Positions 47,831 through 56,359 of a stretch of DNA of 64,000 nucleotides are shown here, piece by piece (the first letter of the stretch is position 1; every line of letters begins with the position of its first letter). Below the pieces are notes generated by a model that was given only the letters and a program-made list of their open reading frames with translations, was not told the DNA's origin and did not search any database. Both the position numbers and the translations under genes were made by a program. The DNA comes from Thiomargarita sp. (GTDB taxonomy: Bacteria; Pseudomonadota; Gammaproteobacteria; Beggiatoales; Beggiatoaceae): NCBI GenBank assembly GCA_020718845.1, contig DYRG01000005.1, positions 29,936-93,935 on the forward strand, given 5' to 3'.

Positions 47831-48480
47831 TTATTAGTATCCTGTGGTTTTAATTTTGCACTATACCATTGCAAACTACAAACCGCTTCTAATAAAGGTT
47901 GACCAGAGTGTTGCTGCCAAACAAAATTAACGGGATGCTTACGTTTAATATCACAACTTTTTAAATTAAACAAAGCGGATTGATTATATTTTCTTAACCC
48001 TTGAATTAAATTAAACAAATCCCCTAGATGTAAAATTTGAATATTTAATTTAATTTCTGAATTAAAAAATTCCACCCCATTATTTTTTTTATCAAGGATA
48101 GGAATAGTTATAGGTTGCTGCACGTTGAACTCGTAATTTAATTCAGGAATTTTAATATTTTCTTGCAATGTTTTTAACCAAGAAACCCAATTTAAAGAAG
48201 CGGTTTCATTATCAAAAAAATGCAAAGTTTTTAAATGTTGATATTGTGGATAAGCCGTTTTAACAATGGTCAAATTTTTTTGACTTTCTTCATTACGTTT
48301 TTGCAATTCTTTTAAATTTATTTCAGTTCGAGAAAATTTCTCTTGAATTTTCTTATTATATTGGCTACTCATAAAAACAATTAAAATAGCAATTATTAAA
48401 CCGACGAGAAATAAAAAAATTGGCATTTTTAAGGATTGCCATTCAATAGGGTTTCTTTTGAGCAATATTTTTTGTTTCAT
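47827..48480 (-). CDS. PilO/GspM-like inner-membrane assembly protein
   Basis: 217 residues: a cytoplasmic start, one membrane helix (about 18-38, MPIFLFLVGLIIAILIVF), a coiled coil (IQEKFSRTEINLKELQKRNE) and a small ferredoxin-like periplasmic domain. That layout is PilO/GspM; the match is by topology and position, not strong sequence motifs. It directly abuts the PilM/N-like gene. Confidence 0.6.
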   Translation of the reverse strand: MKQKILLKRNPIEWQSLKMPIFLFLVGLIIAILIVFMSSQYNKKIQEKFSRTEINLKELQKRNEESQKNLTIVKTAYPQYQHLKTLHFFDNETASLNWVSWLKTLQENIKIPELNYEFNVQQPITIPILDKKNNGVEFFNSEIKLNIQILHLGDLFNLIQGLRKYNQSALFNLKSCDIKRKHPVNFVWQQHSGQPLLEAVCSLQWYSAKLKPQDTNK

Positions 48481-50094
48481 TTATAGATTCAAAGTAATTT
48501 CTAATGAAAAAGGTGCATCTTTTGCGGTCGTATTTGAATGCGTTAGATTACCTTTGGTTGTACTCATCGGGGATAAATTTAAAGGTAAGGCTATTTCTTT
48601 AATATCTTTAATGCGTTTATCTTTTTTAAGATGTTGCTCAAAATTACGAACTGTTTCTAATGCTTTTCCTGAGTTTCCATCAAAAGGTAAAATCTTTCCT
48701 TCAATAATCACCACATCTAAAAATTTGCTCTCATTTAAACCCGCTTCTTTTCTTTTCGCTTGTAATAACTGTTGAATTTTACTGGTTGGGTTTTCTCCTC
48801 CTACTTGTTGAGCAACTTCTTCTTTATAAATCCAAGAAAGTTTCTCTAAAGATAATTGAGGAAAATCTACAAGATATTCACTAAGTATATTAAATGATTC
48901 CAAAGGAAAACGTTGTCTTTTATTCAACCATTCTACTCCTTCAATCATATCTTTTAATGCTAGTATATCAATATCAATCGGTTGTAATGCTTTTGTTTCA
49001 CGATATGCCGCTTCCATTTGAGCAAATTGTAAATCTAATTGCAATGTTTGTTGTGATGTTTTATAGGCTTGCCACATTGAATAACTTGCAAACAAACTAC
49101 TTATAACAACTAATGCAATGGTTGAAATGTTTAATAATTGACGAAATTTAAAATATTTAAAATAACGTCTTTCAAATCTTTGCGCATAATGATTTGGAGA
49201 AGAACGATAAACTAATTTTTGTAAAATCAAACTATATAAAAAAGCAGGCGGAGAGGATTTGTACAAACCTTCTTGAAATGCCCATTGTGCAGCATTATAT
49301 AATTTTAAAGTAATATTGACAAAAGGTTTTTGTTTATTTATTTCATTAATTTCTTCAATATATTGTGATTCACTAAAAATAAAAACATTTAAATAATGCT
49401 CATGAGATAATACATTAATTCCTAATAAATAATGTCGAGTTTTATTGATTTCTTCTATTAAAAACGTTGAAAACCGTGTTGAGGTTTGTGAAAAACCAAT
49501 CCAACGACTTAATACTAATTTATTGTCAATGAAAAAAATTTGTCTTAAACCAAAGGGTTGCGTTTCATTTAATGGCTCAGTGTGCATTACCAATAAAGTA
49601 TATTTTGCAGTTGGTAAAGAACTAAGCAAATTCTCTGCTAATAAAGGCAAAGAATAAATGCCGCGAATAACAATTTTATATTTCAATAAAATCTGTACAA
49701 ATGCTTGCAACGTATCAGGCTGCGACAAACCAATACATAAGGCTTGATCTTCAGAGCGGGCGGTTTCTAGTTTCTGACTTTTTCCTTGAATACAAGCAAA
49801 GCTATAGGGCGTAGTTGGAAACAACTTTCTTCGACGAAGTTGCAATAATTCTTGACGATCCCGAATTGAAACATGAGGTACAGCTTCCCAATAATATTCT
49901 TCTTGTCGAGAATCCACCACAATTGAAATCGGTTGATACCATGCTTTTAATAGACTTTCTGGCAACCATTGCTCAAAGTTTTCTTGCCCTTTTATATCAG
50001 TATTAAAACGCCGAACTTCTAATACTGCTTTCTCAACAATTTGATAGACAATTAATTGCGCATCTGAGAAATAAATAATAGGTTGTGTTTTCAT
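48481..50094 (-). CDS. GspL / PilM-PilN-like assembly protein
   Basis: 537 residues. The N-terminal 300 form an actin-like cytoplasmic domain of PilM/GspL type (IYFSDAQLIVYQIVEKAVLE, SRQEEYYWEAVPHVSIRDRQ). A membrane helix at about 325-348 (LLNISTIALVVISSLFASYS), a helical segment and a periplasmic PilN-like domain follow. One protein thus does the work of PilM and PilN, as GspL does. It lies 1 nt after gspF in the operon. Confidence 0.65.
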   Translation of the reverse strand: MKTQPIIYFSDAQLIVYQIVEKAVLEVRRFNTDIKGQENFEQWLPESLLKAWYQPISIVVDSRQEEYYWEAVPHVSIRDRQELLQLRRRKLFPTTPYSFACIQGKSQKLETARSEDQALCIGLSQPDTLQAFVQILLKYKIVIRGIYSLPLLAENLLSSLPTAKYTLLVMHTEPLNETQPFGLRQIFFIDNKLVLSRWIGFSQTSTRFSTFLIEEINKTRHYLLGINVLSHEHYLNVFIFSESQYIEEINEINKQKPFVNITLKLYNAAQWAFQEGLYKSSPPAFLYSLILQKLVYRSSPNHYAQRFERRYFKYFKFRQLLNISTIALVVISSLFASYSMWQAYKTSQQTLQLDLQFAQMEAAYRETKALQPIDIDILALKDMIEGVEWLNKRQRFPLESFNILSEYLVDFPQLSLEKLSWIYKEEVAQQVGGENPTSKIQQLLQAKRKEAGLNESKFLDVVIIEGKILPFDGNSGKALETVRNFEQHLKKDKRIKDIKEIALPLNLSPMSTTKGNLTHSNTTAKDAPFSLEITLNL

Positions 50095-50095
50095 A

Positions 50096-51301
50096 TCAAC
50101 CTAACATACTTGAAGTTGTAATAATATCGTAAATTGGTCCTAACACCGATAAAATTAACCACGCCATAATTGCTCCTAAAACTAGAATTAACATCGGTTC
50201 AATCATTGCTTGGATTTTTCCAATCGATTCACGCACTTCTCGATCATAGAAATAACTCACATTTTTCAACGCATCATCTAATGCACCCGTTACTTCTCCA
50301 ATTTGCAACATTCTTACTACTAAAGGGGGAAACAATTTGCTCTGGTTAAAGGCTTGACTAATGCTCACGCCATCTGCAATGCTTGCTTGAACATTTTTAA
50401 TCGCTTCTTCAATCGCTAAATTATTTGAAGTCTTTGCAATAATGCTCAAACTTTCTAAGACCGTAATTCCAGCACCATACATTAACGCAAAGAAACCCGC
50501 AAAACGCGCTAAAATAATCTTTTTTAAAATAGGTCCAATCACCCAAATTCTTAATTTAAAATCATCAACCATCAAACGAAAACGAAAACTTATTTTTAAT
50601 CCCAATACAAATAAAAAAATGAGAACAATCGGTGTCATAAAAACCACATACCAATAATTTACCAAAAAATCCGAAATATCAACGAGCATTTGTGTTTGAG
50701 GCGGTAATTTTCCTACCATGTTTTTCATAAAAACAACTAATTGAGGAACTAACCACATCATCATAAATAAAACCATGCCCAAAATAACCACTGCTGTAAA
50801 AGCTGGATATAATAGTAATTTCTTAGTTTGAGCAATCAATTCATCTTGCCATTTCAAAGATTCTGTCAAATGGTGAAAGACTTGACTTAATTCACCACTT
50901 TCCTCACCAATATGCACTAAATTGATAAACACTGTATCAAATACACTTGGAAATCGCAATAAGGCTTGAGATAATGTTTTACCAGCTTGCACGTCTTCAT
51001 ATAAAGAACTTAAAATATCTCTGAACTTAGAATCCGTCAAAGTATCTCTTAAATCTTGCAAGCCTTGCAATAGAGGAACGCCCGCTCGCAGCAATTGATC
51101 CATGTAGAAACAAAATGTAATCAAATCTTGGCGAGAAATTCGGTTTGCAAAACGAAAATTTTGACGACGTTGTTCTCTAAAATTAATTAAATCTAAATTC
51201 ATCCGTTGCAAACGAATTTCTAAATCATCGGGATTGTCAGCTGCTAACTTTCCAGTGATAATTTTTCCTTCTGGATTCATGGCTTTATATTTAAAATCCA
51301 T
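50096..51301 (-). CDS. gspF: Type II secretion system F-family protein (GspF/PilC)
   Basis: 401 residues, the polytopic inner-membrane platform that works with the GspE/PilB ATPase. MDFKYKAMNPEGKIITGKLA at the start, then two T2SSF repeats, QDLITFCFYMDQLLRAGVPL and FFALMYGAGITVLESLSIIA, each followed by membrane helices, and a C-terminal MIEPMLILVLGAIMAWLILSV. Length and layout are standard. It lies 7 nt after the nuclease-like gene at 51309 and heads the pseudopilus genes. Confidence 0.93.
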   Translation of the reverse strand: MDFKYKAMNPEGKIITGKLAADNPDDLEIRLQRMNLDLINFREQRRQNFRFANRISRQDLITFCFYMDQLLRAGVPLLQGLQDLRDTLTDSKFRDILSSLYEDVQAGKTLSQALLRFPSVFDTVFINLVHIGEESGELSQVFHHLTESLKWQDELIAQTKKLLLYPAFTAVVILGMVLFMMMWLVPQLVVFMKNMVGKLPPQTQMLVDISDFLVNYWYVVFMTPIVLIFLFVLGLKISFRFRLMVDDFKLRIWVIGPILKKIILARFAGFFALMYGAGITVLESLSIIAKTSNNLAIEEAIKNVQASIADGVSISQAFNQSKLFPPLVVRMLQIGEVTGALDDALKNVSYFYDREVRESIGKIQAMIEPMLILVLGAIMAWLILSVLGPIYDIITTSSMLG

Positions 51302-51308
51302 GATTAAA

Positions 51309-51935
51309 TTACCAAGCCTTTGGTTTGAATTTTTGATCGTTCAAAATGATTGCTGTATCACCTTTTTGTGCGATCAAAAACAGCCCTTTTTTATACGCAT
51401 ATTTTGCAACATTATCAGGGATTACCATTCCAGTCACTGCACCATAGATTTTTCTATCTGAATAAACGGGAAATAGTGGTTTAAATTTCTCCATCCTTTC
51501 TAAATGTTCATTCACATCATCAATGCTTAAATTGCTCTTTACTTCAATTAACACGCAACTATCACCATTAATAACCAGTAAATCTATTTCCATTTCCAAG
51601 CCTTGTTCTGGGTTTTTAGCTTGAACATCACGGGTTACAACGTGAACATCAATTCCTCGTTCTTGAAATAATCTAACCACTGATGGTTTCACTAAACCTT
51701 CTACAAAATCACCCAGTCGATTAGTTAATTTACCAAGTTTCTCATTAAACTCTTTGTCACGCTTTTGCATTTTCCGATCAAATTCCTCTGAACGTTGTTG
51801 CATTTTTCGATCAAATTCCTCTGATTGTTGTTTCAATAAACGTTCGGTTTCTTGAAATCTACGATCAGTTTCACGAAATAACCGCCAAACGTCTTCTAAA
51901 GTGGGGGCTGGATCATTAGAAATTAAAGTGCTCAT
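51309..51935 (-). CDS. Coiled-coil protein with PD-(D/E)XK-like domain (DUF3782-like)
   Basis: 208 residues from ATG 51935, chosen for AGAGGG 5 nt upstream. An N-terminal coiled coil has near-perfect 11-residue repeats (SEEFDRKMQQR, SEEFDRKMQKR). The C-terminal domain GLEMEIDLLVINGDSCVLIE and VKSN carries the E-ID-EVK pattern of PD-(D/E)XK nucleases, as in the DUF3782 proteins common in cyanobacteria and filamentous bacteria. Whether it cuts DNA is unknown. It overlaps nothing and leads into gspF, though no functional link is evident. Confidence 0.7.
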   Translation of the reverse strand: MSTLISNDPAPTLEDVWRLFRETDRRFQETERLLKQQSEEFDRKMQQRSEEFDRKMQKRDKEFNEKLGKLTNRLGDFVEGLVKPSVVRLFQERGIDVHVVTRDVQAKNPEQGLEMEIDLLVINGDSCVLIEVKSNLSIDDVNEHLERMEKFKPLFPVYSDRKIYGAVTGMVIPDNVAKYAYKKGLFLIAQKGDTAIILNDQKFKPKAW

Positions 51936-51948
51936 ACAAACCCTCTTT

Positions 51949-52455
51949 TTAAGCTGCGCTTGGTTTAAAAACACCGATTTCGGCTTCGGGATGATGAGAT
52001 TTGATTAAGTCGGTCATTATTTCAACTTGTGGGGTTGGAATATCTAATAACAAAAGGATTTCTCCCAAAGCAATTTTGTCTTGAAAATGTTCTAATTCGT
52101 GATTAGGAATATCGCCCGCTACCAATGCAGAAACTACCGCCCCAAAACTCGCGCCAGCTAAGGTAGTTCCTAACAAAATTGCTTCGCCCGCTAATAAGAT
52201 TCCGGCGGGAGGAAATGTTACCGCTAACAAACCACCCAACAAACCCGCAATTCCTCCTAATCCAATGCCCCATTCTAAACCGTGTGCGAGTTCGGTTTTT
52301 TGTAATGCGTTGGCTTGGTGAAGTCCTTCTAATTTAATATCGTCACGCGCAACGACATGAATTTGTTTGTCAGAAATACCTTGGGTGCGCAATTCTGCCA
52401 CTAAGGTTTTGCAATGTGCCACATCGGGCAATAAGAAATATAAACGTCTACGCAT
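51949..52455 (-). CDS. Glycine-zipper membrane protein (DUF1269-like)
   Basis: 168 residues. The N-terminal domain MRRRLYFLLPDVAHCKTLVA, ELRTQGISDKQIHVVARDD looks like a small alpha/beta domain of the general-stress/DUF1269 kind. A Gly-rich double membrane segment follows (GLGGIAGLLGGLLAVTFPPA, LLGTTLAGASFGAVVSALVA), then a short C-terminal domain (LLLLDIPTPQVEIMTDLIKS HHP). Homologues, as I remember them, are uncharacterised inner-membrane proteins. It lies 3 nt from the 420-residue gene of the caspase locus, on the same strand. Confidence 0.6.
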   Translation of the reverse strand: MRRRLYFLLPDVAHCKTLVAELRTQGISDKQIHVVARDDIKLEGLHQANALQKTELAHGLEWGIGLGGIAGLLGGLLAVTFPPAGILLAGEAILLGTTLAGASFGAVVSALVAGDIPNHELEHFQDKIALGEILLLLDIPTPQVEIMTDLIKSHHPEAEIGVFKPSAA

Positions 52456-52458
52456 AAA

Positions 52459-53721
52459 TCATTTTCCTCTCATTATTTTGCTTAATTTTTGTTTAAGATG
52501 TTTTGATAAATCTAAAGCAATAAGTGCAACAATTCCAGCACCTATCGCAAGAAAGAAAACAAGTCCCATTTCAAAATGCTCTTTCTTATGGTACAGTTCG
52601 ATCATGATATGAGCAAATTCAGCGGCATAAAAAGAAACAAAAAACACTTCTAACCATTCAACTTTGTTTTGAACAGCAGCAATGTGTTCAACATTTTTGT
52701 GCATTTCTGTGGCATGAATTGAACTCATCAAATTTTCTATTAATTTTATTTGTGAATTAAAACTTTCATAATCAGTTTGAAGTTGGCGCAAATACTTTTC
52801 TTTAGCTTGTTGCTCAAATTGATTAGGATAATCAAAATCAGTTATTTTGAGCAATCTTTGTTTATAATTGTAGAGATTTATTTCAATAGTATGTGCTTGA
52901 CTTTCTAAACCTGTCAACAAATCAACATATTTAGAAAAAACCTCATGGGATTTATCTAAAATAGTTGAGAGTTTCTCCTTATTTTGAAAGGCTTTACGGC
53001 AGGCTTGAATTTCTTTAGATTCTCTCATTAAATGTTTTTTGAGTTCTAATCCTTGAGAATAAGCCCACGTTATTTTGTGTCGATACCAAAATAACTTTAA
53101 CGCATTTTGAAGAAAATTAGGGATAATTTTCTCAGCGATTTGATCATTTAAAAATAAAGCAATCACAATGTGTTGATTGTGAGAAATGCTTAATTCAAAT
53201 AGCTTTCCTTGAGAAAAAGTTGTTTCACCGAGTTTATCTTCAAACCAATTGCCATTCGCCATTAAAGCACGATAACAATTTTGAGCAATATGATCATAAT
53301 CTTCTAATGAAGCGTTAGTTGTTGATGCACTAAAGAAATAGGTTTGACCTAAAGTTGCTGATTCATGTTGATGTTTTTGCGTAACTATTTGTTTTAATTC
53401 AGAAATCCATGCTAAATTTTCAGCAGATTGATTATCTTTAGTTGAGCAATCTACTAATAAACCATAAGAATCACCTAATTTGACGGGATGAAAATAACCT
53501 TCGTGTTTTGAATCGCTAAAACGTTCAAATCTCTTTTGACCTAATAATTCAACATATTCAAGATTTTCCTCATTTGAGAAATCCAGTTGCTCAATAATAG
53601 TTTGAGGTAATTTGCGTTTGAATATCTCACGTTTGAGTTGAAGGTTAGAAATACCTTGTCCAAAACCTTCACGCAAATCATAAAGAAAAACATCTAAAGT
53701 AGGATAAATTAACGTTGACAT
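52459..53721 (-). CDS. CATRA-like helical membrane protein of a caspase-linked locus
   Basis: 420 residues. The start STLIYPTLDVFLYDLREGFG and FHPVKLGDSYGLLVDCS form an alpha/beta N-terminal domain. A long coiled coil fills about 245-345 and two membrane helices close it (about 350-372 and 385-405). From memory, the start and the neighbourhood (small helical gene plus caspase) recall the CATRA (caspase/TPR-associated) conflict proteins; this is a hypothesis, not a verified hit. ATG 53721 lies 2 nt after the stop of the 140-residue gene, so the two are coupled. Possible membrane effector or receptor for the divergent caspase. Confidence 0.5.
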   Translation of the reverse strand: MSTLIYPTLDVFLYDLREGFGQGISNLQLKREIFKRKLPQTIIEQLDFSNEENLEYVELLGQKRFERFSDSKHEGYFHPVKLGDSYGLLVDCSTKDNQSAENLAWISELKQIVTQKHQHESATLGQTYFFSASTTNASLEDYDHIAQNCYRALMANGNWFEDKLGETTFSQGKLFELSISHNQHIVIALFLNDQIAEKIIPNFLQNALKLFWYRHKITWAYSQGLELKKHLMRESKEIQACRKAFQNKEKLSTILDKSHEVFSKYVDLLTGLESQAHTIEINLYNYKQRLLKITDFDYPNQFEQQAKEKYLRQLQTDYESFNSQIKLIENLMSSIHATEMHKNVEHIAAVQNKVEWLEVFFVSFYAAEFAHIMIELYHKKEHFEMGLVFFLAIGAGIVALIALDLSKHLKQKLSKIMRGK

Positions 53722-53723
53722 AA

Positions 53724-54146
53724 TTATAACTTTTGGTTGTCTTTTTGAGGATTTGATAAGAGTTTTTTGCTCATTTCTGAAGGCTTTTTATCTTGTAAAA
53801 TAATGATAGCAACTTCTACCACTAAATTATCTATTTCATTGACGTTTTTTTCAGAATGAGGGTCTGGAAGATAACCTAACGTTTCTAAGCGCTTTGGTTG
53901 ATATTCTCTTATCGTTTCAATATGAGGTAAAAATTGCTGTAATTCCTCACTATTCATCGTTTGTAATTGAGAAAAAGTTGTTTCATAAAACCCTTTTAAT
54001 TCAGGATATTGTTTTAAAGTATCCTCAATAGTCCTTTTAATGTTGCTCCAATTGCGGGCTTCACAATTGCTTGCCAATTGTTCCAAATTTTTAGTTATTT
54101 CAAAGCGTTGCAATGCCAACATAAACGCTAATAAATTAGTTGTCAT
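53724..54146 (-). CDS. Small helical protein of the caspase-linked locus
   Basis: 140 residues, helical and without membrane segment or signal (LLAFMLALQRFEITKNLEQL, WSNIKRTIEDTLKQYPELKG). AAGGAG lies before ATG 54146. It is first in the minus-strand unit with the CATRA-like gene and divergent from the caspase gene, sharing a 105-nt control region. It may be the adaptor of the system (compare CATRA-system-associated proteins, recalled only). No family motif is certain. Confidence 0.5.
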   Translation of the reverse strand: MTTNLLAFMLALQRFEITKNLEQLASNCEARNWSNIKRTIEDTLKQYPELKGFYETTFSQLQTMNSEELQQFLPHIETIREYQPKRLETLGYLPDPHSEKNVNEIDNLVVEVAIIILQDKKPSEMSKKLLSNPQKDNQKL

Positions 54147-54205
54147 GCTAAATCTCCTTTTAAAAGTTGAGCTGTTCAGATATTATGGTATCCCCTTAAA
54201 AAATA

Positions 54206-54221
54206 TGCAATACTTATTGCA
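54206..54221. promoter_or_regulatory. Palindrome in the divergent control region of the caspase locus
   Basis: TGCAATA-CT-TATTGCA is a perfect 7+2+7 palindrome, 31 nt before the caspase start and 60 nt from the opposite gene. It is a likely operator for co-regulation of both arms; no regulator gene is adjacent. Confidence 0.4.
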
Positions 54222-54251
54222 AATTGTCCCTTTTTTAGCACTAAAAACCCT

Positions 54252-56090
54252 ATGTCCATTGATTTAAACCGTGATGCGTTGGTGGTTGGCATTTGCCAAT
54301 ATGATTCATTAACAATGTCTGAAGAACTCAAAACTTTAGCGAAACAAGCGGAGCAACTTGCTCAATTACTTGAAACGAAAGGTGATTTCAAAATTAAGCG
54401 TTTGCCTTGCACAGTAGAAATGTGTTTGCATTTAAAAGAAAGGGTAACTTCTTTTAAATTAAAAAAGGCAATTGAAGAACTTTTTTATCCACCAGAACAA
54501 GCACCTACGCAAACGGCATTATTGTTTTTTGCAGGTCATGGTTTGATGGAATCTACTCGTGTGGGAAATGAAGGTTTTTTAGCAACCAGTGAAGCTGATA
54601 ATAAAAGCGTTTATGGGGTTTCTTACCAATGGTTAGCAAAGACTTTATGCAATAGCCCAATCAAACAACAAATCGTTTTTATTGAAGCCTGTTATAGCGG
54701 CGGTTTTATTAATACCATTACAGGAATGAAAGAAACAGATAAGGATATTTGTCTTATTGCTTCTTCACAAGCGAATCAAACGGCTTTAGCAAATGGTTTA
54801 TTAACCCAAGATTTATTGGATATTTTGAAAAATCCAAATATGACTACAAATGTTTTAATTAAAGAATTACAAAAGAGAGAAAAACAACCCAATCGTGGTT
54901 CTCAACGTTTTCAAATAAAAACTCAAGGAACACCTATACTAATAACTGAAAAAATGCCCATAGAAAAAAATCCAAAATCAACAATATCTTTATTTTTGAT
55001 ATTTGGGATAATTATTCCTATTTTAGCTTTCTTATTTTTAAACACTAAAAAATCAGAACCACCTAAACCACCTCAAGTACCAACATATACAACACTTAAT
55101 GTGTTATCTAATGGTATGTTCCGTAATCAAGGGTGGGAAGAATGGATAGATTCTGAAAAACAAGAAAACGCTATTGAACTTGCTAAACAAAAAACTATAG
55201 TAAAAAAGGAAAAGTCTATTCCTGAGCAACTCAAGATACTTAAAAAAGAAACAGGTATAGTAATTAGTGAACCAACTCAAAAGGCTGAGTGGATTGCAAA
55301 TTACAATCTTCCAATAACACATGGTACATATAATATTATTGTACTCTCTCCTAAAAATGAAAATATGGGGAAGAAAAAAATAGAGGAATTAACTAAAAAA
55401 TATCCATATGTAAATTTTACATTGCATAATACTGAAAATAATGAAGGAAAAAATAAACGCTTAGCGATATTTATTGGGCATGGTTTAACCCAAGAACAAG
55501 CTAAGAAACTTGTGTCTTGGACAAAAAAAGTTGGAATTGCTAAAGGTGCATATTATGTTCAAAATATTTGGAATGAATTAGAGCTGGTTTCTTCTCTCGA
55601 AAGGGATACATCTACTCAAAATATTTGGAATACGCCATCAAACCCAGAAATAATTAACAAATCAATTCAAACAAGTTCTATTGAAATAATTGAAGGTACG
55701 TCTAATAAATTACCTTTAATTTCAGAAGATTTTCCAACAATTAGAGAACAGTGGAAAAAAATGTACCATCGTCCTTTACAGCCAAATACTTGGAACGTTA
55801 TTGTTAAATCAATACCTGTTAAGTCAAATAATGAAGATAAAGCAAATGAGGAATCTCAAGATAAAATATCAAAACTTAGCCAAACATACCTAAATGTATA
55901 TTTTGATTCATATGTAACTGAGGATGAAAGCGGTAATAAGTTCCACTCTGTTATATATATTGGAAGCGGGCTAACTCAAACAGAAGCAAAAAAACTTAAA
56001 TTATGGGCAATTGAGAAAGGGATAGCTTCAGATGCGTTTATTGTTAAAAACAACGATGAGCATCAAGAAGATGATTCAGAAGAAAATTAG
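54252..56090 (+). CDS. Membrane-anchored caspase-family protease with two SPOR-like repeats
   Basis: 612 residues. The N-terminal domain (about 1-235) is a peptidase C14/metacaspase-like fold with the catalytic dyad His96 (LLFFAGHG) and Cys147 (VFIEACYSGG). One membrane helix is at about 244-264 (ISLFLIFGIIIPILAFLFL). Outside it lie two related beta-alpha repeats (about 345-440 and 520-603): NIIVLSPKNENMG ... FIGHGLTQEQAKKLVSW and WNVIVKSIPVKSN ... IYIGSGLTQTEAKKLKLW. The repeats look SPOR-like (xIGxGLTxxxAK), perhaps sensing peptidoglycan. A cytosolic caspase joined to an envelope sensor suggests regulated proteolysis or cell suicide. The start is ATG 54252 with no clear ribosome-binding site. 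Confidence 0.75.
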   Translation: MSIDLNRDALVVGICQYDSLTMSEELKTLAKQAEQLAQLLETKGDFKIKRLPCTVEMCLHLKERVTSFKLKKAIEELFYPPEQAPTQTALLFFAGHGLMESTRVGNEGFLATSEADNKSVYGVSYQWLAKTLCNSPIKQQIVFIEACYSGGFINTITGMKETDKDICLIASSQANQTALANGLLTQDLLDILKNPNMTTNVLIKELQKREKQPNRGSQRFQIKTQGTPILITEKMPIEKNPKSTISLFLIFGIIIPILAFLFLNTKKSEPPKPPQVPTYTTLNVLSNGMFRNQGWEEWIDSEKQENAIELAKQKTIVKKEKSIPEQLKILKKETGIVISEPTQKAEWIANYNLPITHGTYNIIVLSPKNENMGKKKIEELTKKYPYVNFTLHNTENNEGKNKRLAIFIGHGLTQEQAKKLVSWTKKVGIAKGAYYVQNIWNELELVSSLERDTSTQNIWNTPSNPEIINKSIQTSSIEIIEGTSNKLPLISEDFPTIREQWKKMYHRPLQPNTWNVIVKSIPVKSNNEDKANEESQDKISKLSQTYLNVYFDSYVTEDESGNKFHSVIYIGSGLTQTEAKKLKLWAIEKGIASDAFIVKNNDEHQEDDSEEN

Positions 56091-56141
56091 CTCATTAGCA
56101 AACCCATAAGGTGCTGTGTCGATCGATTTTTTTGCAACACA

Positions 56142-56204
56142 GATAAACACAGAAAAAAAGGCGATAAACACTGATGAAAAGATGATAAACACAAATAAAG
56201 CATC
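56142..56204. repeat. Three 21-bp direct repeats (GATAAACAC)
   Basis: GATAAACAC begins at 56142, 56163 and 56184, exactly 21 bp apart, with partly conserved A-rich spacers. The 269-nt gap 56091-56359 holds these, the terminator at 56307 and no gene. The motif resembles short AAACACNGAT arrays I recall from intergenic regions of many environmental bacteria; iterons or protein-binding sites are also possible. Confidence 0.55.
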
Positions 56205-56306
56205 CGCGTTGATTTGTGTTAAAAAAGAACTTCACAATAACCTTATCATTTATTTGACGATTTCTTGTTGCAATTACATTACACCCTACAAATGATCGCC
56301 CAAACA

Positions 56307-56340
56307 AAAAAGCCCCATCTACAAATAGATCGGGCTTTTT
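56307..56340. terminator. Bidirectional terminator between caspase and PatZ-like genes
   Basis: 15-nt arms 56307-56321 and 56326-56340 (AAAAAGCCC-C-ATCTA with TAGAT-C-GGGCTTTTT, one C-C mismatch) with a CAAA loop. A- and T-runs on both sides serve convergent transcripts; the stop of the minus-strand gene is 20 nt away. Confidence 0.85.
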
Positions 56341-56359
56341 ATTTAATAAAAGAAAAAAA

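Noticed and set aside
56142..56204. CRISPR-like array
   Set aside because: Only three 9-bp cores with similar A-rich spacers; repeats too short, spacers not unique and no cas genes nearby.
56095..56307. 70-codon minus-strand frame after the caspase gene
   Set aside because: It reads through the 21-bp repeats and ends in the terminator; no coding character.
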